From contig CAVXHI010000002.1 of assembly GCA_963761655.1 (NCBI GenBank), positions 62,001 to 126,000 of the forward strand: DNA of 64,000 nt, written 5' to 3'. Shown here piece by piece: positions 25,302 to 33,652 of this stretch. Position 1 is the stretch's first letter. Each line of letters begins with the position of its first letter. Source of the stretch: RYN-122 sp963761655 (GTDB lineage: Bacteria > Actinomycetota > Actinomycetes > Mycobacteriales > SCTD01). Position numbers and translations under genes: made by a program. The notes under the pieces are model-generated. The model saw only the letters and a program-made list of their open reading frames with translations, did not search any database and was not told the origin of the DNA.

Positions 25302-27080
25302 ATGTCCGACACCGCCTCCGGCACCCCCGTCACCGGAGCCGAGTCCCTGGTCCGCTCGCTCGAGAGCGTCGGTGCAGAGGTCGTCTTCGGCATCCCCGGC
25401 GGGGCCATCCTCCCGGCGTACGACCCGCTGTTCGACTCCAAGACCGTGCGCCACATCCTCGTCCGGCACGAGCAGGGCGGCGGCCACGCGGCCGAGGGCT
25501 ACGCGCAGGCGACCGGCAAGGTCGGCGTCTGCATGGCCACCTCCGGGCCCGGCGCGACCAACCTCGTGACGCCGATCGCCGACGCCTACATGGACAGCGT
25601 CCCGATCGTCGCCATCACCGGGCAGGTCCCGAGCGCGGCCATCGGCACGGACGCGTTCCAGGAGGCCGACATCGTCGGCATCACGATGCCGATCACCAAG
25701 CACAACTTCCTGGTGCAGCACGTCGACGACATCCCGCGCACGATCGCCGAGGCGTTCCACCTGGCCTCGACCGGCCGTCCCGGGCCGGTCCTCGTCGACA
25801 TCCCCAAGGACGTCCTGCAGGCGGCCGGCAGCTTCTCCTGGCCGCCCGTGCTCGACCTCCCCGGCTACCACCCCACGACCCGCCCCCACGCCAAGCAGGT
25901 GCGCGAGGCGGCCCGGCTCATCGCGTCCGCCAGGCGCCCGGTGCTGTACGTCGGCGGCGGCGTCCTCAAGGCCCGGGCCGCGGCCGAGCTGCGGATCCTC
26001 GCCGAGCTGACCGGCATCCCCGTCGTCACCACGCTGATGGCCCGCGGCGCCTTCCCCGACAGCCACCCGCAGCACCTCGGCATGCCCGGCATGCACGGCA
26101 CGGTCGCCGCGGTCACCGCCCTGCAGAAGAGCGACCTGCTGATCTGCCTGGGTGCCCGGTTCGACGACCGCGTCACCGGCAAGCTCGACTCCTTCGCTCC
26201 CGGTGCCGCCGTCATCCACGCCGACATCGACCCGGCCGAGATCGGCAAGAACCGCACCGCCGACGTCCCGATCGTGGGTGACTGCCGGGAGACGATCGCC
26301 GACCTCGTCGTCGCCGTGCAGGAGGCCTACGCGCAGGGCACCCGCGCCGACCTCACCGGCTGGTGGCGCGAGTGCGACAGCTGGCGCACCACCTACCCGC
26401 TCGGCTACGAGGAGCCCGCCGACGGCGCGCTCGCCCCGCAGTACGTCATCGAGCGGATCGGGAAGCTCGCCGGCCCCGAGGCGATCATCGCCAGCGGCGT
26501 CGGGCAGCACCAGATGTGGGCCGCGCAGTTCATCTCCTACGAGAACCCCTACACCTGGCTCAACTCCGGCGGCGCCGGGACCATGGGCTACTCGGTCCCG
26601 GCCGCCATGGGCGCGAAGGTCGGTCGGCCCGACGCCACGGTGTGGGCGATCGACGGCGACGGCTGCTTCCAGATGACCAACCAGGAGCTCGTCACCTGCG
26701 CCGTCGAGGGCATCCCGATCAAGGTCGCCGTCATCAACAACGGCAACCTCGGCATGGTGCGGCAGTGGCAGACCCTGTTCTACGAGGGCCGCTACTCCAA
26801 CACCGGCCTCGGCACCCACGAGACGACCGAGAAGCGCCGCATCCCGGACTTCGTCAAGCTCGCCGACGCCATGGGCTGCGTCGGCCTGCGGGTCGAGACC
26901 AGGGACGAGGTCGACGCCGCCATCGAGAAGGCCATGGGCATCGACGACATGCCCGTCGTCATCGACTTCGTCGTCGGGGCCGACGCGATGGTCTGGCCGA
27001 TGGTCCCCGCCGGCACGAGCAACGACGAGATCCTGGCCGCCCGCGACACCCGCCCCGTCTGGGGAGAGGACGACGTCTGA
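25302..27080 (+). CDS. ilvB: Acetolactate synthase large subunit
   Basis: A 592-residue thiamine-diphosphate enzyme making acetolactate and acetohydroxybutyrate, the first common step of valine and isoleucine synthesis. The N-terminal catalytic Glu is in VRHEQGGGHAAEG. The C-terminal diphosphate motif runs from GDGCFQMTNQEL to VINNGN. The FAD segment includes MPGMHGTVAAV. The family length is about 590-620. ATG 25302 follows a 111-bp leader containing the attenuator. The TGA stop overlaps the ilvN ATG (TGATG). Confidence 0.97.
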   Translation: MSDTASGTPVTGAESLVRSLESVGAEVVFGIPGGAILPAYDPLFDSKTVRHILVRHEQGGGHAAEGYAQATGKVGVCMATSGPGATNLVTPIADAYMDSVPIVAITGQVPSAAIGTDAFQEADIVGITMPITKHNFLVQHVDDIPRTIAEAFHLASTGRPGPVLVDIPKDVLQAAGSFSWPPVLDLPGYHPTTRPHAKQVREAARLIASARRPVLYVGGGVLKARAAAELRILAELTGIPVVTTLMARGAFPDSHPQHLGMPGMHGTVAAVTALQKSDLLICLGARFDDRVTGKLDSFAPGAAVIHADIDPAEIGKNRTADVPIVGDCRETIADLVVAVQEAYAQGTRADLTGWWRECDSWRTTYPLGYEEPADGALAPQYVIERIGKLAGPEAIIASGVGQHQMWAAQFISYENPYTWLNSGGAGTMGYSVPAAMGAKVGRPDATVWAIDGDGCFQMTNQELVTCAVEGIPIKVAVINNGNLGMVRQWQTLFYEGRYSNTGLGTHETTEKRRIPDFVKLADAMGCVGLRVETRDEVDAAIEKAMGIDDMPVVIDFVVGADAMVWPMVPAGTSNDEILAARDTRPVWGEDDV

Positions 27081-27607
27081 TGACCACCCGCCACACGCTC
27101 AGCGTCCTCGTCGAGGACAAGCCCGGTGTGCTCGCCCGCGTCGCCGCCCTGTTCAGCCGCCGCGGCTTCAACATCGAGAGCCTCGCCGTCGGCCCGACCG
27201 AGCACCCCGCGGTCAGCCGCATGACCATCGTCGTCGCCGTCGACGACCTGCCGCTCGAGCAGGTCACCAAGCAGCTCAACAAGCTGATCAACGTGCTGAA
27301 GATCGTCGAGCTCGACCCCGACTCCAGCGTCCAGCGCGAGCTGCTGCTCATCAAGGTCAAGGCCGACCTCACCAGCCGCAGCCACGTCCTCGAGACCGTG
27401 CAGCTGTTCCGCGCGAAGGTCGTCGACGTCGCCGCCGACGCCGTCACGGTCGAGGCCACCGGCACCCGCGACAAGCTCGCCGCGCTGGTGCGGGTGCTCG
27501 AGCCGTTCGGCATCCGCGAGATGGTGCAGTCCGGCATGGTCGCCGTCGGCCGCGGCCCCCGCTCCATGACCGGCTCCGAACCCCGCCTGCGCGCCGTCAG
27601 CGCGTAG
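27080..27607 (+). CDS. ilvN: Acetolactate synthase small (regulatory) subunit
   Basis: A 175-residue regulatory subunit that gives IlvB valine feedback inhibition. The N-terminal ACT domain is clear (HTLSVLVEDKPGVLARVA, FNIESLAVGPTE), followed by the C-terminal IlvN domain (about 95-165). ATG 27080 overlaps the ilvB stop by one base, implying coupled translation and balanced subunits. ilvC follows after 30 bp. Confidence 0.97.
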   Translation: MTTRHTLSVLVEDKPGVLARVAALFSRRGFNIESLAVGPTEHPAVSRMTIVVAVDDLPLEQVTKQLNKLINVLKIVELDPDSSVQRELLLIKVKADLTSRSHVLETVQLFRAKVVDVAADAVTVEATGTRDKLAALVRVLEPFGIREMVQSGMVAVGRGPRSMTGSEPRLRAVSA

Positions 27608-27637
27608 GACCCTCCTCCGAGAAAGGGCCCCTCTCCT

Positions 27638-28639
27638 GTGGCCGAGATCTTCTACGACGACGACGCCGACCTCAGCCTGATCCAGGCCAAGAAGGTCGCC
27701 GTCCTCGGCTACGGCAGCCAGGGCCACGCCCACGCGCTGTCGCTCCGGGACAGCGGCGTCGACGTCCGCATCGGCCTGCCCGAGGGCTGCAAGAGCCGCG
27801 CCAAGGCCGAGGCCGAGGGCCTGCGCGTCCTCACCCCCGCCGAGGCCACCGCCGAGGCCGACGTCGTCATGATCCTCGCGCCCGACACGGTGCAGCGGAA
27901 GCTCTACGAGACCGACGTCGCCCCCAACCTCAAGGACGGCGCGGCGCTGTTCTTCGGCCACGGCCTCAACATCCGCTTCGGCCTCATCACGCCGCCGGCC
28001 GGCGTCGACGTCGCCATGGTCGCCCCCAAGGGCCCGGGCCACCTCGTGCGCCGCCAGTACCTCGAGGGTCGCGGCGTGCCGTGCCTCATCGCCGTCGAGC
28101 AGGACGCGTCCGGGCAGGCGCAGGCCCTCGCGCTGTCCTGGGCCAAGGGCATCGGCGGCACCAAGGCCGGCGTCCTCAAGACCACGTTCAAGGAGGAGAC
28201 CGAGACCGACCTGTTCGGCGAGCAGGCCGTCCTCTGCGGCGGTGCGGCCGCGCTGGTGCAGACCGGCTTCGAGGTCCTCATCGAGGCGGGCTACCAGCCC
28301 GAGGTCGCCTACTTCGAGTGCCTCCACGAGCTCAAGCTCATCGTCGACCTCATGTACGAGGGCGGCATCGGCAAGATGCGCTGGAGCATCAGCGACACCG
28401 CCGAGTTCGGCGACTACGTGACCGGCCCCCGGGTCATCACCGCCGACACGAAGAAGGCCATGGAGCAGGTGCTCAAGGAGATCCAGGACGGCACCTTCAC
28501 CAAGGCGCTCATCGACGACGACGACAACGGCGGGCCGCGCATGAAGGCGTACCGCGAGCAGGGTCAGTCCCACCCGATCGAGGTGACGGGCGCCAAGCTG
28601 CGCCCGATGATGGCGTGGATCGACGACGCGGGGGAGTGA
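27638..28639 (+). CDS. ilvC: Ketol-acid reductoisomerase, class I
   Basis: A 333-residue class I enzyme isomerising and reducing acetolactate with NADPH. GYGSQGHAHALSLRDSG is the dinucleotide loop (residues 25-41). The Mg-binding and catalytic residues lie in DLFGEQAVLCGG (about 191-202) and ECLHELKLIVDLMYEGG. GTG 27638 has the purine-rich GAGAAAGGG about 10 bases upstream. A 15-bp-stem hairpin 9 bp after the stop ends the ilvBNC transcript. Confidence 0.97.
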   Translation: MAEIFYDDDADLSLIQAKKVAVLGYGSQGHAHALSLRDSGVDVRIGLPEGCKSRAKAEAEGLRVLTPAEATAEADVVMILAPDTVQRKLYETDVAPNLKDGAALFFGHGLNIRFGLITPPAGVDVAMVAPKGPGHLVRRQYLEGRGVPCLIAVEQDASGQAQALALSWAKGIGGTKAGVLKTTFKEETETDLFGEQAVLCGGAAALVQTGFEVLIEAGYQPEVAYFECLHELKLIVDLMYEGGIGKMRWSISDTAEFGDYVTGPRVITADTKKAMEQVLKEIQDGTFTKALIDDDDNGGPRMKAYREQGQSHPIEVTGAKLRPMMAWIDDAGE

Positions 28640-28648
28640 TCCGCCTCT

Positions 28649-28714
28649 GAGGCTGGTGGTCCCTCCGGCGCTGCTCCTTCGTCGCTCGATGCGCCTTCCG
28701 GGACCACCAGCCTC
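28649..28714. terminator. Bidirectional hairpin after ilvC
   Basis: A perfect 15-bp inverted repeat: GAGGCTGGTGGTCCC (28649-28663) with GGGACCACCAGCCTC (28700-28714), around a 36-base loop that can extend pairing through CCGG (28665-28668 with 28696-28699 approximately). It lies between ilvC and the convergent secreted-protein gene and probably stops transcription from both sides. Confidence 0.8.
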
Positions 28715-28765
28715 GCCGGCTCCTGCCGCTGTCCACGCCCTCACGAGCGGCGGTGGCTGGCAGGG

Positions 28766-30943
28766 CTAGGGACCGAACCAGCCGGCGAGGTCGACGGCGA
28801 GGGCGGTGGCTCCGGACTGGTTGCGGAGGCGGACCGCTCCGCCTGCGCCGGTGGCGACGACGACGGCCGCCGCACTGGTCTGCCCGGGGGCGAGGTTGAG
28901 GTTGCTGACGGTCGGCACGATCGGCAGCGCGCCCGGGACCGGCGTCGGGTAGGCGCGCAGGTCGGTGGCGGTGGTCGGGGCGACGCCGGTCAGGGTGAGG
29001 ACCGCGGCCAGGGCGCTCGCGGGGACGCCGCCGCGGCCGGTGAGCGGGACGTCGCGGGTGCCGCCCGGGCCGATCCGGACTCCCGACGTCAGCCGGGTGT
29101 CGAAGACCCGCTGCGGGGCGACGGGGCGGAAGCCGAGGCCGCCCGTGCCCGACGGGTCGAACCAGCCGGCGAGGTCGACGAGGACGGCGGCGTACCCGGC
29201 GGCGTTGCGCAGCCGCACCCGGCCGTCGGCGCCCACCCGGACCACCGTCAGACCCGCCACGGGCGGGCCCGGCCGCAGGTTGAGGGTGCTGACCTCGGGG
29301 ACGCCGGCGCCCGACGACGGCGTCGGGTAGACGCGCACGTCCGAGCTGCGGGTGGCCCCGAGCCCGGTCACGCCGAGGACGACGGCCCGGGCCGACGCCG
29401 GGACGCTCCCGATGCCCGCGACCTGCAGGTCGAGCACCTCGCCCGGTCCGAGGACCCTGGAGGCGGTGGTCCGGGTGTCGAGCAGCCGCGCGGGTGCGGC
29501 CGGGTGGAACAGCGCCTCACCGCTGGGCCCGAACCAGCCCTGCAGGTCGGCCACGACGCTGACCGACCCGGCCGCGTTCCGGACGCGCACCTTCCCGTCG
29601 CGGCCGGGGGAGACGGTCACGGTGCTGGCGCGCGTCGTGCCGCGCGACAGGTTGAGGCTGCTCACCTGCGGGACGGTCTCGGGCGTGCGCGGGCTCGGGT
29701 AGACGCGCAGGTCGGTGCTCGCCGTGGGGGCGACGCCGGTGACCCCCAGCACGACCGCGACCGCCTCGAGCGGGACCCCGGTGGTGCCGCCGGCGACCTG
29801 CAGGTCGAGCACGCCGCCCGGACCGAGCAGGCGGCGGACGCCGCCCTGGCCGAGGCCGGTGCGGGTGTCGAGCAGACGCACGGGCGTCATGGGCGTGTAC
29901 CGCGCGCCGGGCAGCGACGGGACGGCCCAGCCGACGTCGGCCAGCAGGCCGAGGGCGACCGGCCCGAGGGTGCGGACGGTCTCGCCGGGCGAGAGCGCGG
30001 GGGCGAGCACGCGGTCGGGACTGCCGACAGGTGCCGCCGCCGCGGTCAGCCGGACGGCGCCGGGCCGGTCGGTCGGCAGGGTGCCGTCGAGCTGCGGCCG
30101 GGCGCCGGCGGAGGCGGACCGCGCTGCGCGTCCGTCCCAGGACAGCGGGGAGGCCAGTGCAGCAGCGAGCTCCCTGCTGCCGTTGCCCCGGGACAGCAGC
30201 GGCGCGGCCCGCTCGGCGGACGGGTCGGCCGCGGTGACGAGCAGGCGGTCGCCGACGAGCGGGGTGAGGCGGCTGGCGGGGTCGCCGGGCAGGCCCCACC
30301 GGCCGACGTCGCCCTGCACCCGGAGCGTCGTCGCGAGCCCCAGGGCAGGCAGCAGCTCGCGCAGGACGGCCGTGGTCAGGTCGGTCCGGCCGTCCGGGGA
30401 CGGACCTCCTCCCGTCCAGGCGTCCGTGGTGCTGCTCACGGTCAGCACGACGTCGGCGCCCCCCGGGTCGACGTCCTGGCCCGCGAGGGCGTTGGCCAGG
30501 GCGACCGGGTACAGCGTGTCGGTGGGGTCGTAGGCGCCGTTCCGGTCACGGACGGCGTACGTCCCGGGCGCGGCCGACGCGACGACCCCCTCGGGCAGCG
30601 GAACCGCGTCGACCCGCACGGCGATCGGCACGAAGCTGTCCAGCGCGCCCGCGAGCACGGCGGTCGCCCGCTCCACGGCCGCCTGCGCTGCAGGGTCGAC
30701 CCCGGTGTACGTCGCGACGAAGGCCGACGGCGTGGTGGCCCGGGCGCGGGCGACCGCGTGCGGGGCGTCGGGGCCGACGACCCTCCAGCCGTTCGCGGCT
30801 GCGGGGGCGAGGGGCAGCGTCGCGCCCGCGAGCGCGACGAGCAGGCCGACGGCGAGGGTGCGCGGCACGAGGACGTGGCGGGTGCCCGGGACGCGGCGGA
30901 CGGACAGGCGGCGGACGGACAGGGGGCGGGGGCGACGACGCAC
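28766..30943 (-). CDS. Secreted three-repeat protein with degenerate metalloprotease-like domain
   Basis: A 725-residue exported protein. Residues 28-50 are a hydrophobic signal segment after an Arg-rich N-region. Residues about 75-340 follow, strand by strand, secreted zinc metalloproteases that carry VLHELGHGLGF and end near a DxGW motif: FVATYTG, YPVALANALAG, then AVLRELLPALG (191-202) and DVGW (336-339). Both zinc histidines of HExxH are replaced (Arg, Pro), so the domain should be inactive. Residues about 351-725 are three tandem repeats of about 120 residues, each with RLLDTRT-like, VTGVAPT-like, LNL-like and VDLAGWF-like motifs, common in actinobacterial surface proteins. GTG 30943 is chosen because upstream codons run into the serA promoter region. 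Probably a cell-surface binding protein. Confidence 0.75.
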   Translation of the reverse strand: MRRRPRPLSVRRLSVRRVPGTRHVLVPRTLAVGLLVALAGATLPLAPAAANGWRVVGPDAPHAVARARATTPSAFVATYTGVDPAAQAAVERATAVLAGALDSFVPIAVRVDAVPLPEGVVASAAPGTYAVRDRNGAYDPTDTLYPVALANALAGQDVDPGGADVVLTVSSTTDAWTGGGPSPDGRTDLTTAVLRELLPALGLATTLRVQGDVGRWGLPGDPASRLTPLVGDRLLVTAADPSAERAAPLLSRGNGSRELAAALASPLSWDGRAARSASAGARPQLDGTLPTDRPGAVRLTAAAAPVGSPDRVLAPALSPGETVRTLGPVALGLLADVGWAVPSLPGARYTPMTPVRLLDTRTGLGQGGVRRLLGPGGVLDLQVAGGTTGVPLEAVAVVLGVTGVAPTASTDLRVYPSPRTPETVPQVSSLNLSRGTTRASTVTVSPGRDGKVRVRNAAGSVSVVADLQGWFGPSGEALFHPAAPARLLDTRTTASRVLGPGEVLDLQVAGIGSVPASARAVVLGVTGLGATRSSDVRVYPTPSSGAGVPEVSTLNLRPGPPVAGLTVVRVGADGRVRLRNAAGYAAVLVDLAGWFDPSGTGGLGFRPVAPQRVFDTRLTSGVRIGPGGTRDVPLTGRGGVPASALAAVLTLTGVAPTTATDLRAYPTPVPGALPIVPTVSNLNLAPGQTSAAAVVVATGAGGAVRLRNQSGATALAVDLAGWFGP

Positions 30944-31077
30944 GGGAGAGGGCTCCAGCTCGAGGGGCGGGGTCCGAGCGTCCCAGAGACGACGCCGTCC
31001 CGACTGCTCCTCCCGGGCGGTCACGCCCGTGCGTACGCTCCGCCCGACCTGCCGGACGACCCCGAGGACGCGCACCC

Positions 31078-32673
31078 ATGACGACCGCCCTGCCCGTCGT
31101 CCTCATCGCGGAGGAGCTCGCGCCGTCCGTCCTGTCGGCTCTCGGGGACGCCGTCGAGGTGCGCCACGTCGACGGCACCGACCGCCCCGCTCTGCTGTCC
31201 GCCCTCGCCGACGCCGCCGCGGTGCTGGTCCGCAGCGCGACGCAGGTCGACGAGGAGGCGCTCGCCGCGGCCCCGCGGCTGCAGGTGGTCGCCCGGGCGG
31301 GCATCGGGCTGGACAACGTCGACGTCCGTGCCGCGACGGTCCGCGGGGTCATGGTGGTGAACGCGCCGCTGTCGAACGTCGTGAGCGCGGCCGAGCAGGC
31401 GGTCGCCCTGCTGCTCGCCTGCGCCCGGAACACCGCCCCGGCGAGCGCGGCCCTCAAGGCCGGCCGCTGGGAGCGCAGCCGCTGGACCGGCGTCGAGGTG
31501 GCCGACAAGACGGTCGGCGTCGTCGGGCTCGGACGCATCGGGGTGCTGTTCGCCCAGCGGATGGCGGCCTTCGGCGTCCGGCTGCTGGCGTACGACCCCT
31601 ACGTCACGAGCGCCCGCGCGGACGCCCTCGGGGTGCAGCTGGTCGACCTCGAGACGCTCATGCGCGAGAGCGACTTCGTGTCGGTCCACCTGCCGCGCAC
31701 GCCCGAGACGGTCGGGCTCATCGGCGACCACGAGCTGACCGTCTGCAAGCCGACGCTCCGCCTCGTCAACGCCGCGCGCGGCGGCCTCGTCGACGAGGAC
31801 GCCCTGGTCCGCGCGCTGCAGGAGGGGCGCGTCGCCGGCGCTGGCCTCGACGTGTTCGTCACCGAGCCGTGCACGGACAGCCCGCTGTTCGCCTTCGACT
31901 CCGTCGTCGTCGCGCCGCACCTCGGGGCCAGCACCGTCGAGGCCCAGGACAAGGCGGGCGTCGCGGTCGCGAGGAGCGTCCGGCTGGCGCTGCAGGGCGA
32001 CTTCGTCCCCGACGCCGTGAACGTCAGCGGGGGAGGACCGGTGCCGGAGCAGCTGCGCCCGGCGCTGCCCCTGGCGGAGAAGCTCGGCCGCGTGTTCACG
32101 GGGCTGGCCGGTCAGGTCGCCAGCAGCGTGACGGTCGAGGTGCGCGGGGAGATCGCCGCGCTCGACGTGCAGGTCCTGCAGCTGGCCGCGCTCAAGGGCG
32201 TGTTCGCCGACGTCGTCGAGGACCAGGTCACCTTCGTCAACGCCCCCGCCCTCGCCGCCGAGCGGGGCGTCGAGGTCGCGCTGACCACCGACCCCGAGAG
32301 CCCCGACCACCGCAACCTCGTCACCGTGCGGGGCGTCCTGCCCGACGGCGCGTCGGTCTCCGTCTCCGGGACGCTGGTCGGGACGCGGCAGGCCGAACGG
32401 CTGGTCGAGGCGCAGGGCTTCGACGTCGAGGTGCCCGCCGCCGGGTCGCTGGTGTTCCTCGCCTACGCCGACCGCCCCGGGGTCGTCGGCACGGTCGGCC
32501 ACGCGTTCGGCGAGGCCGGGCTCAACATCGCCGGCGCCCAGGTCGCGCGCCAGGAGCAGGGCGGTCAAGCGCTGATGGTGCTGACCGTCGACAGCCCCGT
32601 GCCCCCCGACGTCCTCGCCCAGGTCGGCGCGGCGATCGGCGCGGCCTCGGTGCGGGCAGTGACGCTGTCATGA
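31078..32673 (+). CDS. serA: D-3-phosphoglycerate dehydrogenase
   Basis: A 531-residue long-form SerA, the first step of serine synthesis. The NAD domain has GVVGLGRIGVLFAQRM (near 145-160). Active-site residues lie in NAARGGLVDEDAL (Arg), VFVTEPCTDSPL (Glu) and APHLGASTVEAQ (His). It has the intervening ASB domain (about 318-455) and a C-terminal ACT domain (LVFLAYADRPGVVGTVGHAF) for serine feedback, like mycobacterial SerA1. TACGCT at 31034-31039 is the likely -10 box, and CCGAGGACG precedes the ATG. Its TGA overlaps the next ATG by four bases. Confidence 0.96.
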   Translation: MTTALPVVLIAEELAPSVLSALGDAVEVRHVDGTDRPALLSALADAAAVLVRSATQVDEEALAAAPRLQVVARAGIGLDNVDVRAATVRGVMVVNAPLSNVVSAAEQAVALLLACARNTAPASAALKAGRWERSRWTGVEVADKTVGVVGLGRIGVLFAQRMAAFGVRLLAYDPYVTSARADALGVQLVDLETLMRESDFVSVHLPRTPETVGLIGDHELTVCKPTLRLVNAARGGLVDEDALVRALQEGRVAGAGLDVFVTEPCTDSPLFAFDSVVVAPHLGASTVEAQDKAGVAVARSVRLALQGDFVPDAVNVSGGGPVPEQLRPALPLAEKLGRVFTGLAGQVASSVTVEVRGEIAALDVQVLQLAALKGVFADVVEDQVTFVNAPALAAERGVEVALTTDPESPDHRNLVTVRGVLPDGASVSVSGTLVGTRQAERLVEAQGFDVEVPAAGSLVFLAYADRPGVVGTVGHAFGEAGLNIAGAQVARQEQGGQALMVLTVDSPVPPDVLAQVGAAIGAASVRAVTLS

Positions 32674-33527
32674 GCACCTTCGCCTCCCACGACGGCACGA
32701 CCCTCGCCTACACGAGCGAGGGCAGCGGACCGCCCCTGCTGTGCCTGCCCGGCGGTCCCGGCCGGGCCGGCGCCTACCTCGAGGACCTCGGCGGGCTGAC
32801 CGCCACCCGCACCGTCGTCGTGCTCGACGCCCGGGCCACCGGCCGGTCCGAGGTCCCGACCGACCCGTCGTCGCTGCGCTTCGACCGGTTGGCCGACGAC
32901 GTCGAGGCGCTGCGCGGGCACCTCGGCCTGGAGACCGCGGACGTGCTCGGGCACTCCGCCGGCTGCGTCGTCGCGCAGGCCTGGGCGAGCGCGCACCCCG
33001 AGCGCGTCCGCTCGCTCGTGCTCGTCACGCCGGCGGCCGCGCTGCAGGGCGGCGGCCGGTCGGACGTCCCCACGATCCGCGCCTCCCGGTCCGCCGAGCC
33101 CTGGTACGCCGACGCCGCGGAGGCGCAGCAGGCCCTCGACGACGGCGCCCCGCCCGCGCAGCAGCAGGCGCTGGTGCGCGCGACCCGCCCCTTCTTCTAC
33201 GGCCGCTGGGACGAGCGCACGCAGGCGCACGCCGCGACGGCCGATCGGCAGAGCAGCAAGCGCGCCGAGCTCGGGTTCCGGGCCGGCGGTGATGGGCTCG
33301 ACGTCGCCGGGCTGGTGGCGGGGCTGCGGCAGGTGACGGCACCGGTGCTCGTGGTCGGCGGCGGCCGCGACGCGCTCACCGGCGTCGACGCGGTGCACCT
33401 GGTCGCGGGCTGCTTCCCGTCAGGCGAGACCGTCGTGCTGCCGGAGAGCGGGCACTTCCCGTGGGTCGACAGCGGTCAGGAGTTCGTCGCGGTCGTCGGG
33501 GAGTGGCTGAGTAGGGTGACCGGATGA
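32670..33527 (+). CDS. Alpha/beta hydrolase (proline iminopeptidase-like)
   Basis: A 285-residue alpha/beta hydrolase. LCLPGGPGRAG matches the HGGPG-type oxyanion motif of the proline iminopeptidase group, GHSAGC gives the nucleophile Ser near residue 95, Asp lies in GGGRDALTG and His in PESGHFPW. ATG 32670 overlaps the serA stop. The leuA leader peptide begins inside its last codons: TGA 33525-33527 overlaps ATG 33524. The substrate is unknown and a role in amino-acid metabolism is only suggested by position. Confidence 0.85.
   Translation: MSTFASHDGTTLAYTSEGSGPPLLCLPGGPGRAGAYLEDLGGLTATRTVVVLDARATGRSEVPTDPSSLRFDRLADDVEALRGHLGLETADVLGHSAGCVVAQAWASAHPERVRSLVLVTPAAALQGGGRSDVPTIRASRSAEPWYADAAEAQQALDDGAPPAQQQALVRATRPFFYGRWDERTQAHAATADRQSSKRAELGFRAGGDGLDVAGLVAGLRQVTAPVLVVGGGRDALTGVDAVHLVAGCFPSGETVVLPESGHFPWVDSGQEFVAVVGEWLSRVTG
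33512..33517 (+). promoter_or_regulatory. -10 element of the leuA leader
   Basis: TAGGGT lies six bases before ATG 33524 of the leader peptide, within the 3′ end of the hydrolase gene. The spacing is identical to that at 8446, 10674 and 15192. No good -35 box is visible at the expected distance. Confidence 0.55.
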
Positions 33528-33580
33528 GCTCCTCGTCCCTGCTGTCTCTCGGCGTGCTTAGACGCCGCGACGGGGTCTGA
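33524..33580 (+). CDS. leuA leader peptide (Leu-rich, leaderless)
   Basis: An 18-residue peptide, MSSSSLLSLGVLRRRDGV, with four Leu codons (CTG CTG CTC CTT) among twelve residues and TGA at 33578-33580. Its last five codons form part of the left arm of the hairpin at 33563-33606, so ribosome position would decide hairpin formation. Leucine-dependent leader control of leuA is predicted for actinobacteria from comparative work. The ATG lies six bases after TAGGGT, so it should be translated as a leaderless ORF. Confidence 0.75.
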   Translation: MSSSSLLSLGVLRRRDGV

Positions 33581-33606
33581 GCCCAGGCCGGCTCCCCGTC
33601 GCGGTG
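33563..33606 (+). promoter_or_regulatory. leuA attenuation hairpin
   Basis: CCGCGACGGGG (33565-33575) pairs perfectly with CCCCGTCGCGG (33594-33604); a G-U and a C-G pair extend the base to 33563-33606, and AGCC/GGCT forms an inner stem in the loop. No U-tract follows, so it may act on translation or Rho access as well as on termination. leuA starts 47 bp later. Confidence 0.7.
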
Positions 33607-33652
33607 CCCCTCCCGCGCTGGCCGCCGACCCCTCTCCGCTCAGGAGCCCCGC

